Positions 41,991-54,345 of a DNA stretch of 64,000 nt are shown one piece after another. Source of the DNA: Pseudoxanthomonas sp. PXM01 (lineage in GTDB: Bacteria > Pseudomonadota > Gammaproteobacteria > Xanthomonadales > Xanthomonadaceae); assembly GCF_014851815.1 (NCBI RefSeq), contig NZ_JACVAJ010000002.1:992001-1056000 (forward strand). Reading direction: 5' to 3'. Every line of letters begins with the position of its first letter. Positions within the stretch are counted from its first letter, which is position 1. The position numbers and the translations under genes are program-made. The notes beneath the pieces are model-generated. The model did no database searches. It was not told the origin of the DNA and saw only the letters and a list, made by a program, of their open reading frames with translations.

Positions 41991-42102
41991 GTGGGAGCGA
42001 CGTAAGTCGCGATCGCTTGGAATCCGCGCCCGGGCGCCTCGCCACGTTTCCACACCTCTGAACCATCCGGGATGTTGCCATCGCGACTTACGTCGCTCCC
42101 AC
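41991..42102. repeat. 23-bp perfect inverted REP pair overlapping a stop codon
   Basis: GTGGGAGCGACGTAAGTCGC plus GAT (41991-42013) recurs inverted at 42080-42102 with 66 bp between. On the minus strand the right arm reads GTG GGA GCG ACG TAA, which forms the last four codons and the stop of the histidine kinase gene. The rest sits between kinase and regulator genes. Confidence 0.9.
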
Positions 42103-43293
42103 ACCGGCTTCCGCGCTCGCTGGCTGCCGCTCGACGGACATCGCGGTATCCCGCGACGGCAGCGGCAGCACGATCTCCACACTCGTACCCTGCCGCAAGG
42201 TGGAATCGATGCGTAACTGCCCACCCCGCGATTCGACCCGTTCGCGCATGCCGGCTAAGCCGTTCCCTGGCACCGCGGCACTGCCGACGCCATTGTCCCG
42301 GATGCGCAGGCGCACCTGCGCGTCGGTCGATGTCAACGACACCTCGGCGAGCGTGGCCCGCGCATGGCGCTGGATGTTGGTGACCGCTTCGCGCAGCGCC
42401 AGCGCGAGCACGGTTTCCAGATCCGGCGGCACCACCGCTTCCTGCGCCTCGTAGCGCAGGGTGACGCCATCCGATTCCAGCAGCAGTTTCGCCGACGCCA
42501 GTTCGGCGGCCAGCCCGGCCGCACGGATGCCGGTCACCGCACGCCGCACCTGCGCCAGCGCATCGCGGGCCACGCGGCTGACCTCGTTGATCTCGTTGCG
42601 CGCGGCCTGCGGATCGCGCTCGACCAGGCGCCCGGCGAGATCGGACTTCAGCGCCACCAGCGACAACGTGTGGCCGAGCAGGTCGTGCAGGTCGCGGCCG
42701 ATGCGCTCGCGCTCCGCCAACGCGGCCAGGCGGCGGACTTCATCGTGCGACAGCTTCAGCTCGGCGCGCTTGCGCACGGTTTCGGACTGGAAGTAGTTGC
42801 CGGTGAACACCGCCACCGAGATGATCGCCGTCACCGCCGGCACGAAAGCGGGGAAACCCAGCCATGCCGCCATCCCACAATAGCCGCCCAGCAGTGCGAA
42901 CAATGCGCCCACGCGTGTCCACAGCCTGCCGGGTAGCAGCGCCACGAAGGCCGCCGCATAGATCACGTAGGTGTTGGAAAACGCATTGAACGACATCAGG
43001 CCGTAGCCCAGCGCGGCGATGCCCAGCGTGCACAGCACGCGCGTCATCGCACTGCCGCGGTACGCGAGGAAGTACATCGGCAGGAACACCGCGACGGACA
43101 GCAGCGTGGGCCACAGGTACCAGCGCACGCTCTGGCCCCAGTTGGCATTGGACTGCACCAGCAGCGGCACGAACAGGAACACGAGGTAACCCAGCAGGAA
43201 GATGGGCATCCAGCCGAGACCCAACGCCTCGGGTACCAGGCGATCCCGCGCGCGGGTGAGCGAGCGCAGCAGCGGAGAGGCAAGCAGGTTCAT
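42088..43293 (-). CDS. DesK-like sensor histidine kinase
   Basis: A 401-residue HisKA_3-type kinase with about five N-terminal membrane helices and no large periplasmic domain, as in DesK. The dimerisation helix reads ERERIGRDLHDLLGHTLSLV with phosphoacceptor His203. The ATPase domain has LREAVTNIQRHARA (N-box), IRDNGVGSAAVPGNGLAGMR (G-boxes) and TSVEIVLPLP. Last residues and stop come from a REP arm, so the extreme C-terminus is not ancestral. It is preceded by an ABC permease gene 24 bp upstream and followed by the DesR-like regulator, making a four-gene leftward operon. Confidence 0.9.
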   Translation of the reverse strand: MNLLASPLLRSLTRARDRLVPEALGLGWMPIFLLGYLVFLFVPLLVQSNANWGQSVRWYLWPTLLSVAVFLPMYFLAYRGSAMTRVLCTLGIAALGYGLMSFNAFSNTYVIYAAAFVALLPGRLWTRVGALFALLGGYCGMAAWLGFPAFVPAVTAIISVAVFTGNYFQSETVRKRAELKLSHDEVRRLAALAERERIGRDLHDLLGHTLSLVALKSDLAGRLVERDPQAARNEINEVSRVARDALAQVRRAVTGIRAAGLAAELASAKLLLESDGVTLRYEAQEAVVPPDLETVLALALREAVTNIQRHARATLAEVSLTSTDAQVRLRIRDNGVGSAAVPGNGLAGMRERVESRGGQLRIDSTLRQGTSVEIVLPLPSRDTAMSVERQPASAEAGVGAT

Positions 43294-43317
43294 CGACGAC
43301 TCCTTGTGCCGGCCGGC

Positions 43318-44076
43318 TCAACGCGCCAGGCGGCGGTGCGCCAGCACGAAGAACACCACGGTGATCGCGACCAGCACGGCGACATGCAGCAGCAGCGGAC
43401 GTCCCGCATCCACGCCGACCACCTTCTGCGCGATCTGCGCCAGATGATACGCCGGCCATGCGGGCGCAGCGGTCTGCAGGAAGCCGGGCAACATCGTCAG
43501 CGGCACCCACAGGCCCGACAGGAACGCCATCGGCAGGTAGACCAGGTTGATCAGCGCCGGCGCACCGCGTCCGCTCACCAGCGTGCCCAGCCACAGGCCG
43601 AGCGCGCTGAAAGGCAGCACGCCGACCAGGCAGGTCGCCACCAGCGCCAGCCATTGCAGCGCCGACAGGCGCACGCCGGCCACGCCCACGGCCAGCACCG
43701 CGAGCAGCAGCAGGATGATCGCGGCGAACAGCACCGCCATCGCCATCTTCGCGACCAGGTAGGCGCCCGGCGGCATCGGCTGCGCGCGCTTCAATGTCAG
43801 CAGGCCCTGTTCGCGATCCATCGCCACGGTGACGCCGAAACCGAACAGCGCCACGCCCATCACGCCGAACACGCTGTAGCCCGCCAGCATGTACTGCGCG
43901 GCGGCGGGCCCGCCCTTGCCGCCCAGCAGCACGCCGAACAGCAGGTAGAACACCGGCGGGAACAGCAGGCACGGCAGCGAGAACGACGGCGTGCGCAGCA
44001 GGCGCAGGAATTCGTAGCGCGCTTCGAGCACATAGGCGCGCGTGGAGGAGAACGGAACGGCGGCGGTCATGTCCAT
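43318..44076 (-). CDS. ABC-2 type exporter permease
   Basis: A 252-residue membrane protein with six helices in the ABC-2 arrangement (for example YMLAGYSVFGVMGVALFGFG and VATCLVGVLPFSALGLWLG, PMAFLSGLWVPLTMLPGF). It would pair with the ATPase encoded immediately upstream (TGATG overlap) to export a small molecule or lipid. The DesK/DesR pair in the same operon suggests response to membrane state. Substrate unknown. Confidence 0.88.
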   Translation of the reverse strand: MDMTAAVPFSSTRAYVLEARYEFLRLLRTPSFSLPCLLFPPVFYLLFGVLLGGKGGPAAAQYMLAGYSVFGVMGVALFGFGVTVAMDREQGLLTLKRAQPMPPGAYLVAKMAMAVLFAAIILLLLAVLAVGVAGVRLSALQWLALVATCLVGVLPFSALGLWLGTLVSGRGAPALINLVYLPMAFLSGLWVPLTMLPGFLQTAAPAWPAYHLAQIAQKVVGVDAGRPLLLHVAVLVAITVVFFVLAHRRLAR

Positions 44077-44996
44077 CAGGCGGCTTCCTGGGTGGCGGCA
44101 TCACGGGTGAGGGCGAGGAAGGCGTCGGCCAGGCCGGCGCGCTGCACTTCCAGATCGGACAGCGCGGCGTCCTCGGCCAGCAGGCGACGGACGACGGCCT
44201 CGGCGGCTTCTACAATGACCTCCAGCCGTGCGCCGTCGCGCTGCGCGAGCTGCACGCCCGGCCAGCCCTGTACCAGCGCGGCCGGCAATGCGCTGGTGCA
44301 GCGGATGCGGCGCTGCGCGACGCGCGCGCGGATCTGCGCGACCGTACCTTCGGCGACGACGCGACCGTGGTTGACCACCACGACGCGGTCGGCCAGCGCT
44401 TCGGCTTCTTCCAGGTAATGCGTGGTCAGCAACACCGCACAGCCCTGCGCGCGCAACTCGCGGATCGCCTTCCACAGCGTCTGGCGCGCGTCGATGTCGA
44501 GGCCGGTGGTGGGTTCGTCGAGGAACAGCAGTTCCGGCCGGCCGCACACCGCCAGCGCGAACTGCACGCGCCGCTGCTGGCCACCGGAGAGCTGGCCGTA
44601 GCGGCGCTCCATCAAGCCATCGAGGGCGGCCAGCGCGACCAGGTCGGCCACGCTGCGCGGCTGCGGGTAGTAGGTGCGCGTCAGATCGATCAGCTCGCGC
44701 ACCTTCAGCGTGTCGGGCACGGCGGCGCTCTGCAGCATCACGCCGGCGCGGCGGCGCGCGTCCAGCGACTGCGGCGGCAGGCCGAACAGGTCGGCGGTGC
44801 CGGCATCGGCGCGCTGCAGGCCCAGCAGCAGGCTGATCGCGGTGGTCTTGCCGGCACCGTTCGGTCCGAGCAGGGCCAGTACCTCGCCGGCAGGCAGCGC
44901 CAGGTCCAGGCCGTCCAGCGCCAGGGTCTTGCCATAGTGGTGGCGCACGCCGCGCAGGCGGGCCAGCGGTGCGGTAGTGAGGCTTGCGACGTTCAT
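44076..44996 (-). CDS. ABC transporter ATP-binding protein
   Basis: A 306-residue nucleotide-binding subunit: Walker A LLGPNGAGKTTAISLLLG, Q-loop MLQSAAVPD, signature YGQLSGGQQRRVQFALAV, Walker B LLFLDEPTTGLD and switch His in LLTTHYLEEAEALADR. The C-terminal 80 residues match the extra domain of DrrA/CcmA-type drug and lipid exporters. Met at 44996 is chosen; the frame reaches a TTG at 45038, which is less likely. It is first in the exporter-kinase-regulator operon. The 233 bp upstream are shared with the divergent efflux operon. Confidence 0.9.
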   Translation of the reverse strand: MNVASLTTAPLARLRGVRHHYGKTLALDGLDLALPAGEVLALLGPNGAGKTTAISLLLGLQRADAGTADLFGLPPQSLDARRRAGVMLQSAAVPDTLKVRELIDLTRTYYPQPRSVADLVALAALDGLMERRYGQLSGGQQRRVQFALAVCGRPELLFLDEPTTGLDIDARQTLWKAIRELRAQGCAVLLTTHYLEEAEALADRVVVVNHGRVVAEGTVAQIRARVAQRRIRCTSALPAALVQGWPGVQLAQRDGARLEVIVEAAEAVVRRLLAEDAALSDLEVQRAGLADAFLALTRDAATQEAA

Positions 44997-45229
44997 GCGA
45001 CGGTCTCGCCGGAGGGTGTGGCCATCGTGCCGATCCAACCACCCCGTGATGAGTGCGGCCCCTCAGGCGAATCACCTGACACTTGTCACTGGGATGCGGA
45101 CAGCCGCTGGCCCAGGATGCGCCCCGTGGAGCGCCCGGAACGGCCCTCCCCGCATGAAGTGACTTCCGGCAACTAGGCTTCCGTTACCCTTGCTGGTCAC
45201 ACTTCCCCGCATTCACCGTCTGGATACGC

Positions 45230-46474
45230 ATGAATACGTCTGCCGATCTGCTGAAGGAACTCCGCATCGACCGCAAGGCGCCGCCCCCGGCCCCACCGTC
45301 GCGTCGTGGCCTGTGGATCACGCTGGGCGTGGTCGTCGTGCTGTTGGTGCTCGCCGCGGCGGCCTGGGCCGTGCTCGGCCGCGAGAAGCCGCTGGAAGTC
45401 CGCACCGCGCCCACGGTCGCGCTGGGCGGTGGCGGTGCGGCCGCTTCGGTGCTGGATGCTTCCGGGTACGTGGTCGCGCGGCGCATGGCAACGGTCTCGG
45501 CCAAGGTCACCGGCAAGGTGCAGGAAGTGCTGATCGAGGAAGGCATGCGGGTCGAGGCCGGCCAGGTGCTGGCGCGGCTGGAACCGATCGATGCCGACGC
45601 CGACCGCGCCCTGTCGCAGAGCCAGTTGCAGGCTGCGCGCAGCCAGACGACGGGCGTGCAGGCGCAACTGGTGGAAGCCGAAGCCAATGCGCGCCGGCTG
45701 TCGTCGCTGGTCGCGCAGCAACTGGTGTCGAAAGCGCAGTACGACCAGGCCGTCGCCCAGCGCGACCTGCTGCGCGCGCAGCTGCAGACCGCGCAGCGCA
45801 ACGAGCGTACCGCCGCCGACCGCCTGAAGATCGCCGACATCGGCCTGGACAACACCATCGTGCGCGCCCCGTTCGCCGGCGTCGTGATCGCCAAGGCCGC
45901 GCAGCCGGGCGAAATCGTCTCGCCGCTGTCGGCCGGCGGCGGCTTCACCCGCACCGGTATCGGCACCATCGTCGACATGGAGTCGCTGGAAGTGGAAGTG
46001 GAGGTCAACGAGTCCTTCATCGGCCGCGTGCAGCCGAAGATGCCGATCCAGGCCACGCTGAACGCCTATCCCGACTGGCAGATCCCCGGCGAAGTCATCG
46101 CGATCATCCCGACCGCCGACCGCAGCAAGGCCACCGTCAAGGTACGCGTCGCGCTGAGCGTGAAGGATCCGCGCATCGTGCCGGACATGGGCGTGCGCGT
46201 GAGCTTCCTGGAAGCCGCCAAGCCGCAGCAGGCCGAGCAACCCAAGGGCGTGCGTGCGCCCGGCGGCGCCGTGGTCGAGCGTGAAGGCACGCAGGTGGCC
46301 TTCGTGGTCGGCGACGACGACACGGTGCAGCAGCGCGGCCTGAAGGTGGCCGGCAAGCTCGGCGATGATGTGCACGTCACCGACGGACTGCAGGCCGGCG
46401 AAACCGTCGTGCTGGACCCGCCCGCCGAACTGAAGGACGGCGCCAAGGTCGTGCTGGCCGAAGACACCGAGTAA
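45230..46474 (+). CDS. HlyD/MacA-like periplasmic adaptor subunit
   Basis: A 414-residue membrane fusion protein. N-terminal membrane helix (RRGLWITLGVVVVLLVLAAA), lipoyl half-motifs (VSAKVTGKVQEVLIEEGMRV and NTIVRAPFAGVVIAKAAQPG), a short helical hairpin between them (about 130-200) and beta-barrel regions (VDMESLEVEVEVNESFIGRV). Such adaptors join an inner-membrane ABC pump to the outer membrane or periplasm. The ATPase and two FtsX-fold permeases follow on the same strand. The 195-bp gap before the ATPase gene is longer than the others in the operon and shows no clear terminator. Confidence 0.88.
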   Translation: MNTSADLLKELRIDRKAPPPAPPSRRGLWITLGVVVVLLVLAAAAWAVLGREKPLEVRTAPTVALGGGGAAASVLDASGYVVARRMATVSAKVTGKVQEVLIEEGMRVEAGQVLARLEPIDADADRALSQSQLQAARSQTTGVQAQLVEAEANARRLSSLVAQQLVSKAQYDQAVAQRDLLRAQLQTAQRNERTAADRLKIADIGLDNTIVRAPFAGVVIAKAAQPGEIVSPLSAGGGFTRTGIGTIVDMESLEVEVEVNESFIGRVQPKMPIQATLNAYPDWQIPGEVIAIIPTADRSKATVKVRVALSVKDPRIVPDMGVRVSFLEAAKPQQAEQPKGVRAPGGAVVEREGTQVAFVVGDDDTVQQRGLKVAGKLGDDVHVTDGLQAGETVVLDPPAELKDGAKVVLAEDTE

Positions 46475-46669
46475 GGCGCTCGCCGCGTGAGGTTCTGCCT
46501 CGTGCGGCGAATCACCGGAAACACCCGCGCCGCCCCACCGGCGCCTGTCGATCCCGTGCGGCGTCCTTCGTCGCATGACGGGCGGGTCACGTCCATCGAG
46601 GACGGATTCCGCCCTGTTTGAACCGCAGCATCGCCGTTCGCCTTCCCGCCTCCAACAAGGACCTTGCCG

Positions 46670-47359
<690 letters not shown>

Positions 47360-47371
47360 TCGGAGGCGGAC

Positions 47372-48532
47372 ATGAAATATTTCTCGCTGATATGGTCGGC
47401 GCTGTTCCGGAGCAAGACGCGGACGTCGTTGACGTTGCTGTCGGTGGTCGCGGCCTTTCTGCTGTTCGGCCTGCTGGACTCGGTGCGCGTGGCGTTCAAC
47501 TCCGGCGGCAGCGTCGCTGGCGCGGACCGTCTGGTCGTGGCGTCGCGGCTGTCGATCACGCAGATGCTCCCGTACAGCCTGGCGGCCCGCATCGACGCGA
47601 CGCCGGGCGTGAAGAAGAGCGCCTATGCCGCGTGGTTCGGCGGCATCTACAAGGACCCGAAGAACTTCTTCCCGAACTTCTCGGTCGGCCCCGGCTACAT
47701 GGACATGTATCCGGAATACATCATCGATCCCGCCCAGCTGAAGGCGTGGGAAGCCGACCGCACCGGCGCCATCGTCGGCGAGAACCTGGCGAAGCGTTTC
47801 GGATGGAAGGTCGGCGACACCATCCCGCTGCAGGCGACGATCTTCCCGCAGAAGGACGGCAGCAACGCCTGGCCGCTGACGCTGCGCGGCACCTTCAAGC
47901 TGTCCGACAGCAAGCGCAAGGGTGAGGAGAACCAGCTGCTGTTCCACTGGAAGTACTTCGACGAGGCCAACCAGTACGTCAACGGCCAGATCGGCTGGTA
48001 CATGGTGAAGCTGGACAACGTGAACCACGCCACCCGCGTGGCCAATGCCATCGACGCGATTTCGGCCAACTCCGCGCACGAGACCAAGACGCAGACCGAG
48101 CAGGCCTTCAACCAGTCCTTCGCCAAGCAGTTCGCCGACATCGGCCTGATCGTCACCGCGATCATGGCGGCGGTGTTCTTCACCCTGCTGCTGCTGACCG
48201 GCAACACCATGGCGCAGGCCGTGCGCGAACGCATCCCGGAACTCGCGGTATTGAAGACGCTCGGCTTCACCAACGGCACCGTGCTGGTGCTGGTACTGGT
48301 GGAATCGGTGCTGCTGATCGTGCTGGGCGGCGTGCTGGGCATGCTGATCGCCTCGGCCATCATTCCGGTGCTCAGCGGCGCCAGCAACGGCATGATCGCG
48401 CTGCCCACCATCCCGGCACAGACGTGGGGTGTGGGTCTTGGGCTGATGGTGGCGATCGGCCTGATCGTCGGCGCACTGCCGGCGACGCGCGCGATGCGCC
48501 TGAAAATCGTCGACGCACTGGCCGGTCGCTGA
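47372..48532 (+). CDS. MacB/FtsX-fold ABC permease 1
   Basis: A 386-residue type VII ABC permease: one N-terminal membrane helix ([20 protein letters not shown]), a periplasmic MacB-like domain of about 220 residues, and three C-terminal helices of the FtsX domain ([60 protein letters not shown]). The GGAGG just before the ATG is strong. Together with the next gene it likely forms a heterodimeric pump acting on periplasmic substrates rather than across the membrane. Substrate unknown. Confidence 0.9.
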   Translation: MKYFSLIWSALFRSKTRTSLTLLSVVAAFLLFGLLDSVRVAFNSGGSVAGADRLVVASRLSITQMLPYSLAARIDATPGVKKSAYAAWFGGIYKDPKNFFPNFSVGPGYMDMYPEYIIDPAQLKAWEADRTGAIVGENLAKRFGWKVGDTIPLQATIFPQKDGSNAWPLTLRGTFKLSDSKRKGEENQLLFHWKYFDEANQYVNGQIGWYMVKLDNVNHATRVANAIDAISANSAHETKTQTEQAFNQSFAKQFADIGLIVTAIMAAVFFTLLLLTGNTMAQAVRERIPELAVLKTLGFTNGTVLVLVLVESVLLIVLGGVLGMLIASAIIPVLSGASNGMIALPTIPAQTWGVGLGLMVAIGLIVGALPATRAMRLKIVDALAGR

Positions 48533-48545
48533 CAGGAGACATGAC

Positions 48546-49856
48546 ATGAAGAAGCAATGGTTGGGCAACCTCGTCTCCATCGTGGCGCTGATCGTCGGCC
48601 TGGGCGTGTGGATCGTGCTGCCGTGGTTTGCAGTGCTCGGCATCGCCGTGCTGCTGGTGCTCTGGCTGTTCCTCACCCGCAGCGGACGGCTGTCGCTGGA
48701 AGCGGCGAAGATCGGCATCGCCAGCCTGCCGCAGCGCTGGGGCGCCTCCTCGGTGATCGTGGTCGGCATCGCCGGCGTGGTCGGCGTGCTGGTGGCGATG
48801 CTGGCGATGGGCGAAGGCTTTTCGGCCACGCTCAAGCAAACCGGCGGCGACGACACCGCCATCGTGCTCCGTGGCGGTTCGCAGGCGGAGACCAACTCGG
48901 TCATCAGCCGCGACCAGGTGCCGCTGATCTCCACGCTGGCCGGCGTGGCCAAGGGCAAGGACGGGCGTGCGCTGCTGTCGCCGGAACTGTCGCAGATCGT
49001 CAACCTGCCGACCGCCAGCACCGGCGAGGACGCCAACGCGCAATTCCGTGGCGTCAGTGAGGCAGCGTGGGCGATCCGTCCGCAGGTGAAGCTGACCGAA
49101 GGCCGCAAGTTCAACGTCGGCGTGCGCGAGATCGTGGTCGGCCAGGGCGCCAAGGGCCAGTACCGCGGCCTCGACGTCGGCAAGACATTGAAACTCGGCA
49201 ACCAGGAGTGGACGGTGGTCGGCGTGTTCGCCTCCGGCGATGCGCACGACTCGGAACTGTGGACCGACATCGACACGCTGTCGTCGGCCTACGACCGCCG
49301 CGCCTACCAGTCGGTCACCGTGCGCACCGAAGGCAAGGCGGGATTCGACCAGTTCAAGAAAGCGATGGAGAACGATCCGCGCCTGAAGCTGGACGTGCTG
49401 ACCACGCGTGACTACTACACCAAGCAGTCGACCGGCCTGAACACGCTGATCAAGGTGCTCGGCACGGTGATCGGCACCATCATGGCGATCGGTGCGGTGT
49501 TCGGTGCGCTCAACACGATGTACGCCGCCGTCGCCGGCCGTGCGCGCGAAATCGCCACGATGCGGGCGATCGGCTTCCGTGGCCTGCCGGTGGTGATGGC
49601 GGTGATGCTGGAGACGATGCTGCTGGCGCTGCTGGGCGGCCTGCTGGGCGGCCTGATCGCGTGGGTGGTGTTCAACGGCTACAGCGTCGCCACGCTGGGC
49701 AGCAATTTCAGCCAGGTGGTGTTCCAGTTCAAGGTCACGCCGGAGCTGCTGTGGAGCGGGCTGAAGTGGGCGCTCGGCATCGGCCTGGTGGGCGGCCTGT
49801 TCCCGGCACTGCGGGCCGCACGCCTGCCGATCACGCAGGCACTGCGCGCGATCTGA
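48546..49856 (+). CDS. MacB/FtsX-fold ABC permease 2
   Basis: A 436-residue partner of permease 1 with the same plan but an extra N-terminal helix pair (NLVSIVALIVGLGVWIVLPW and IAVLLVLWLFL). The periplasmic domain is shorter in its middle and the C-terminal FtsX domain is clear (GTVIGTIMAIGAVFGALNTM, MAVMLETMLLALLGGLLGGL). Starts 13 bp after permease 1. The REIATMRAIGF stretch is the cytoplasmic coupling segment typical of these permeases. A terminator-like hairpin follows. Confidence 0.9.
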   Translation: MKKQWLGNLVSIVALIVGLGVWIVLPWFAVLGIAVLLVLWLFLTRSGRLSLEAAKIGIASLPQRWGASSVIVVGIAGVVGVLVAMLAMGEGFSATLKQTGGDDTAIVLRGGSQAETNSVISRDQVPLISTLAGVAKGKDGRALLSPELSQIVNLPTASTGEDANAQFRGVSEAAWAIRPQVKLTEGRKFNVGVREIVVGQGAKGQYRGLDVGKTLKLGNQEWTVVGVFASGDAHDSELWTDIDTLSSAYDRRAYQSVTVRTEGKAGFDQFKKAMENDPRLKLDVLTTRDYYTKQSTGLNTLIKVLGTVIGTIMAIGAVFGALNTMYAAVAGRAREIATMRAIGFRGLPVVMAVMLETMLLALLGGLLGGLIAWVVFNGYSVATLGSNFSQVVFQFKVTPELLWSGLKWALGIGLVGGLFPALRAARLPITQALRAI

Positions 49857-49867
49857 GGCACGACCCG

Positions 49868-49894
49868 GAGGGCGCCGGCACAACCGGCACCCTC
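49868..49894 (+). terminator. likely intrinsic terminator of the efflux operon
   Basis: Arms GAGGGCGCCGG (49868-49878) and CCGGCACCCTC (49884-49894), one G-T pair, five-base loop, followed by TTCACTT. The T-run is poor, but position between convergent operons fits a shared terminator. Confidence 0.6.
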
Positions 49895-49895
49895 T

Positions 49896-50501
49896 TCACT
49901 TCAGCGGATCGAGCCAGCCTCGCGACACTGCCGAAGCGACGTCCGCCGGCATGTCGACATCGAAAGCGAGATCCGGGGCATCGCAGGCGATGACGTCCGC
50001 ACCCGCGGCATTCAGCGCATCGCGCAATCCGCGGTCTCCCTGCGCAGCCATCGCGGCACGCAGCAGCGTCGGTGCGACGACCGCAGGGATGCCGACGCGA
50101 TCGCCGAGCCGCGTCGCGGCGGAACCCGACGGCGCGTGATGCGCTGCTTCGAGTAGTGCCTGCAGATGTACGACCTCCAAGGCCGGCTGGTCGCAGGTCA
50201 CCAGCAACGTCGCGCGATCATGCGCAGCGAGTTCCGCCGCGGCGACGCGCACGCTTCCTGCCAGCCCCGCGTTCCATTGCGCGTTGAACAGGCACTCCAC
50301 GGCCAGGTCGCTCACTGCGGCGTCGACGTCGTCCGCATACGCTCCGACGATGACCAGCACGCGTGTCGCACCCGACGCCAGTGCGAGACGCGCAGCCCGA
50401 TGCACAAGCGTCTCGCCATCCCGCGTCAGCAACTGCTTGGGGCGTCCCAGTCGCGTACTTCCACCCGCCGCCAGCACGACGGCGGCATGTGTCGCGGTCA
50501 T
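49896..50501 (-). CDS. mocA: molybdenum cofactor cytidylyltransferase (MocA)
   Basis: A 201-residue NTP-transferase that converts Mo-molybdopterin to the cytosine dinucleotide form (MCD). The nucleotide-binding start is AAVVLAAGGSTRLGRPKQLL, followed by GSVRVAAAELAA, LLVTCDQPAL (metal-binding Asp) and a C-terminal FDVDMPADV. MCD is the cofactor of bacterial xanthine dehydrogenase-family enzymes, and such an enzyme is encoded divergently beside it. ATG at 50501 overlaps the stop of xdhC by 4 bp; the longer frame to 50645 is rejected. Confidence 0.9.
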   Translation of the reverse strand: MTATHAAVVLAAGGSTRLGRPKQLLTRDGETLVHRAARLALASGATRVLVIVGAYADDVDAAVSDLAVECLFNAQWNAGLAGSVRVAAAELAAHDRATLLVTCDQPALEVVHLQALLEAAHHAPSGSAATRLGDRVGIPAVVAPTLLRAAMAAQGDRGLRDALNAAGADVIACDAPDLAFDVDMPADVASAVSRGWLDPLK

Positions 50502-51454
50502 GCCGATTCGCCGTGATGCCACGCCTGCAACTGCGCCGTGATGCTGAGCGCAATCGCTTCGGGCCCCTGCCCCCCAAGCCTCATGCCGATCGGCGAACGC
50601 AGGCGCGATGACAGCGTGGCGTGCAACGGGGCGGGAATCACGCACAGCAGATCTTCGCGCCGTCGCACCGGACCCAGCAGGCCGACAAAGGGGATCGTCG
50701 TGCGCGCGAGCGCCTCCAGCGCGTCGCGGTCGTGTTCGAAATGGTGGTGCATCACCAGCGCGGCATCCGGGGCGGGATGAAGACCCTGCAGCGCATCGCC
50801 GGGCGACAGCATCAGCCAGGCATCGGCGACATCATCCGCGGGAATCCAGCGCGTGCGCCGCTCGATCACGGTGACATGCCAGCCGAGCTGCCGCAGCGAC
50901 GCGACCAGGATCCGCGTTTCCGGCCCGGCACCGAAGAGCGCCACGCGCGGCGGCGGTGCGATCGTCACTTCGCCAATCACGGCGGCGTCCGTGGCGGCCA
51001 GCGGCAGCGTCCATTGCCGCCGTATCTCGCCCGCCGCCGCCTGCACCGCGCCATCCGCATACACGCGCAGCGCCAGCGGACCTTCGCCCCGCCACCACGC
51101 CTGCACGACCTGCGGCCAGCCCGGCAGCCGATCCAGCGGCAGCAATGTCAGATGCAGTCGTCCTCGACAGCCGACAGCAGAGCCGGCCAGCAGGTCCTCG
51201 TCGTCGCGCGTATCGATCTCCATCGCGTCGAGATGGCCGTCGGCCACTGCCTGCCGCGCGCGGCGCGCGATCTCGGGTTCCAGGCAGCCGCCGCTCAACC
51301 AGCCGGTCTGCGTGTCATCGGCAGCGAACACCGCCATCGCGCCCTGCCGCACGTAGGTCGACCCTTCGGTCGAGACAACCACGACCAGCGCGCTGCCATC
51401 GCGCGCTTCGTTGGCGCGCGCGGAGACTTCCAGCGGATGGCGGGCGACCGACAT
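50498..51454 (-). CDS. xdhC: XdhC-family molybdoenzyme maturation factor
   Basis: A 318-residue XdhC/CoxI protein. The N-terminal XdhC domain has [20 protein letters not shown] and [20 protein letters not shown]; the C-terminal Rossmann domain has [40 protein letters not shown] and [15 protein letters not shown]. It binds the MCD cofactor, helps its sulfuration and inserts it into the apoenzyme. Co-transcribed with mocA (4-bp overlap). The 171 bp upstream are shared with the divergent oxidoreductase operon. Confidence 0.92.
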   Translation of the reverse strand: MSVARHPLEVSARANEARDGSALVVVVSTEGSTYVRQGAMAVFAADDTQTGWLSGGCLEPEIARRARQAVADGHLDAMEIDTRDDEDLLAGSAVGCRGRLHLTLLPLDRLPGWPQVVQAWWRGEGPLALRVYADGAVQAAAGEIRRQWTLPLAATDAAVIGEVTIAPPPRVALFGAGPETRILVASLRQLGWHVTVIERRTRWIPADDVADAWLMLSPGDALQGLHPAPDAALVMHHHFEHDRDALEALARTTIPFVGLLGPVRRREDLLCVIPAPLHATLSSRLRSPIGMRLGGQGPEAIALSITAQLQAWHHGESA

Positions 51455-51625
51455 GCGCACCACGATGGCGCAAGCGCGGGCCCGATGGCAACGGTCTACG
51501 GGTGCCCGGGCGCATCGGGCAAGCATGCCGGAGGATCGTGCAAGCGACGACGCACGTTTTCACTGGCAGGCCACGGGGGGCCGGAGTATCGTCGACCGGT
51601 CCCACGCCGCCGCCAGGGAGACACC

Positions 51626-52081
51626 ATGAAGTTGAACGTCAATGGGTCCGAGCGCGAAATCGATGCGCCCGACGACATGCCGCTGCTTTGGGTCCTGCGC
51701 GACCTGATGGGCCTCACCGGAACCAAGTTCGGCTGCGGCATCGCCCAATGCGGTGCCTGCACCGTGCATGTCGATGGCTCGCCGCTGCGCGCCTGCGTGA
51801 CGCCCGCGTCCGCCGTTGCCGGCAAGAAGATCACCACCATCGAAGGCCTGTCGGCCGACGGTTCGCATCCCGTGCAGAAGGCATGGGCCGAACTGGACGT
51901 CGTGCAATGCGGCTACTGCCAGTCCGGCCAGATCATGTCGGCCGTGGCGCTGCTGGCGGTGGTGCCGACACCGACCGACAGCGACATCGACCACGCACTG
52001 TCCGGCAACCTCTGCCGCTGCGGCACCTACCAGCGCATCCGGGCCGCGGTGCATCGCGCAGCCGAGCTCGGCAAAGCCTGA
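51626..52081 (+). CDS. 2Fe-2S subunit of molybdenum hydroxylase (IorA/CoxS type)
   Basis: A 151-residue small subunit with two [2Fe-2S] clusters: plant-type [17 protein letters not shown] (plus Cys near 59 in RACVTP) and the helical-domain cluster [10 protein letters not shown] and [11 protein letters not shown]. It passes electrons from the Mo centre to a cytochrome. Length and absence of a FAD subunit match isoquinoline 1-oxidoreductase (IorA) and periplasmic aldehyde oxidoreductases. GGGAG lies five bases before the ATG. It lacks a signal peptide, so it is probably co-exported with the Tat-carrying large subunit. Confidence 0.92.
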   Translation: MKLNVNGSEREIDAPDDMPLLWVLRDLMGLTGTKFGCGIAQCGACTVHVDGSPLRACVTPASAVAGKKITTIEGLSADGSHPVQKAWAELDVVQCGYCQSGQIMSAVALLAVVPTPTDSDIDHALSGNLCRCGTYQRIRAAVHRAAELGKA

Positions 52082-52090
52082 TCCCACGCC

Positions 52091-52113
52091 GCCGCGGCAT
52101 GCGTTGCCGCGGC
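52091..52113 (+). other. intercistronic hairpin
   Basis: Perfect 9-bp arms GCCGCGGCA (52091-52099) and TGCCGCGGC (52105-52113), 5-base loop, placed between the small and large subunit genes. No T-run. It may protect the upstream message or adjust the subunit ratio. Confidence 0.55.
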
Positions 52114-52144
52114 TCCGATCCGATGTTCGACGGAGGGTGTTTCC

Positions 52145-54337
<2,193 letters not shown>

Positions 54338-54345
54338 GGCCCGCC

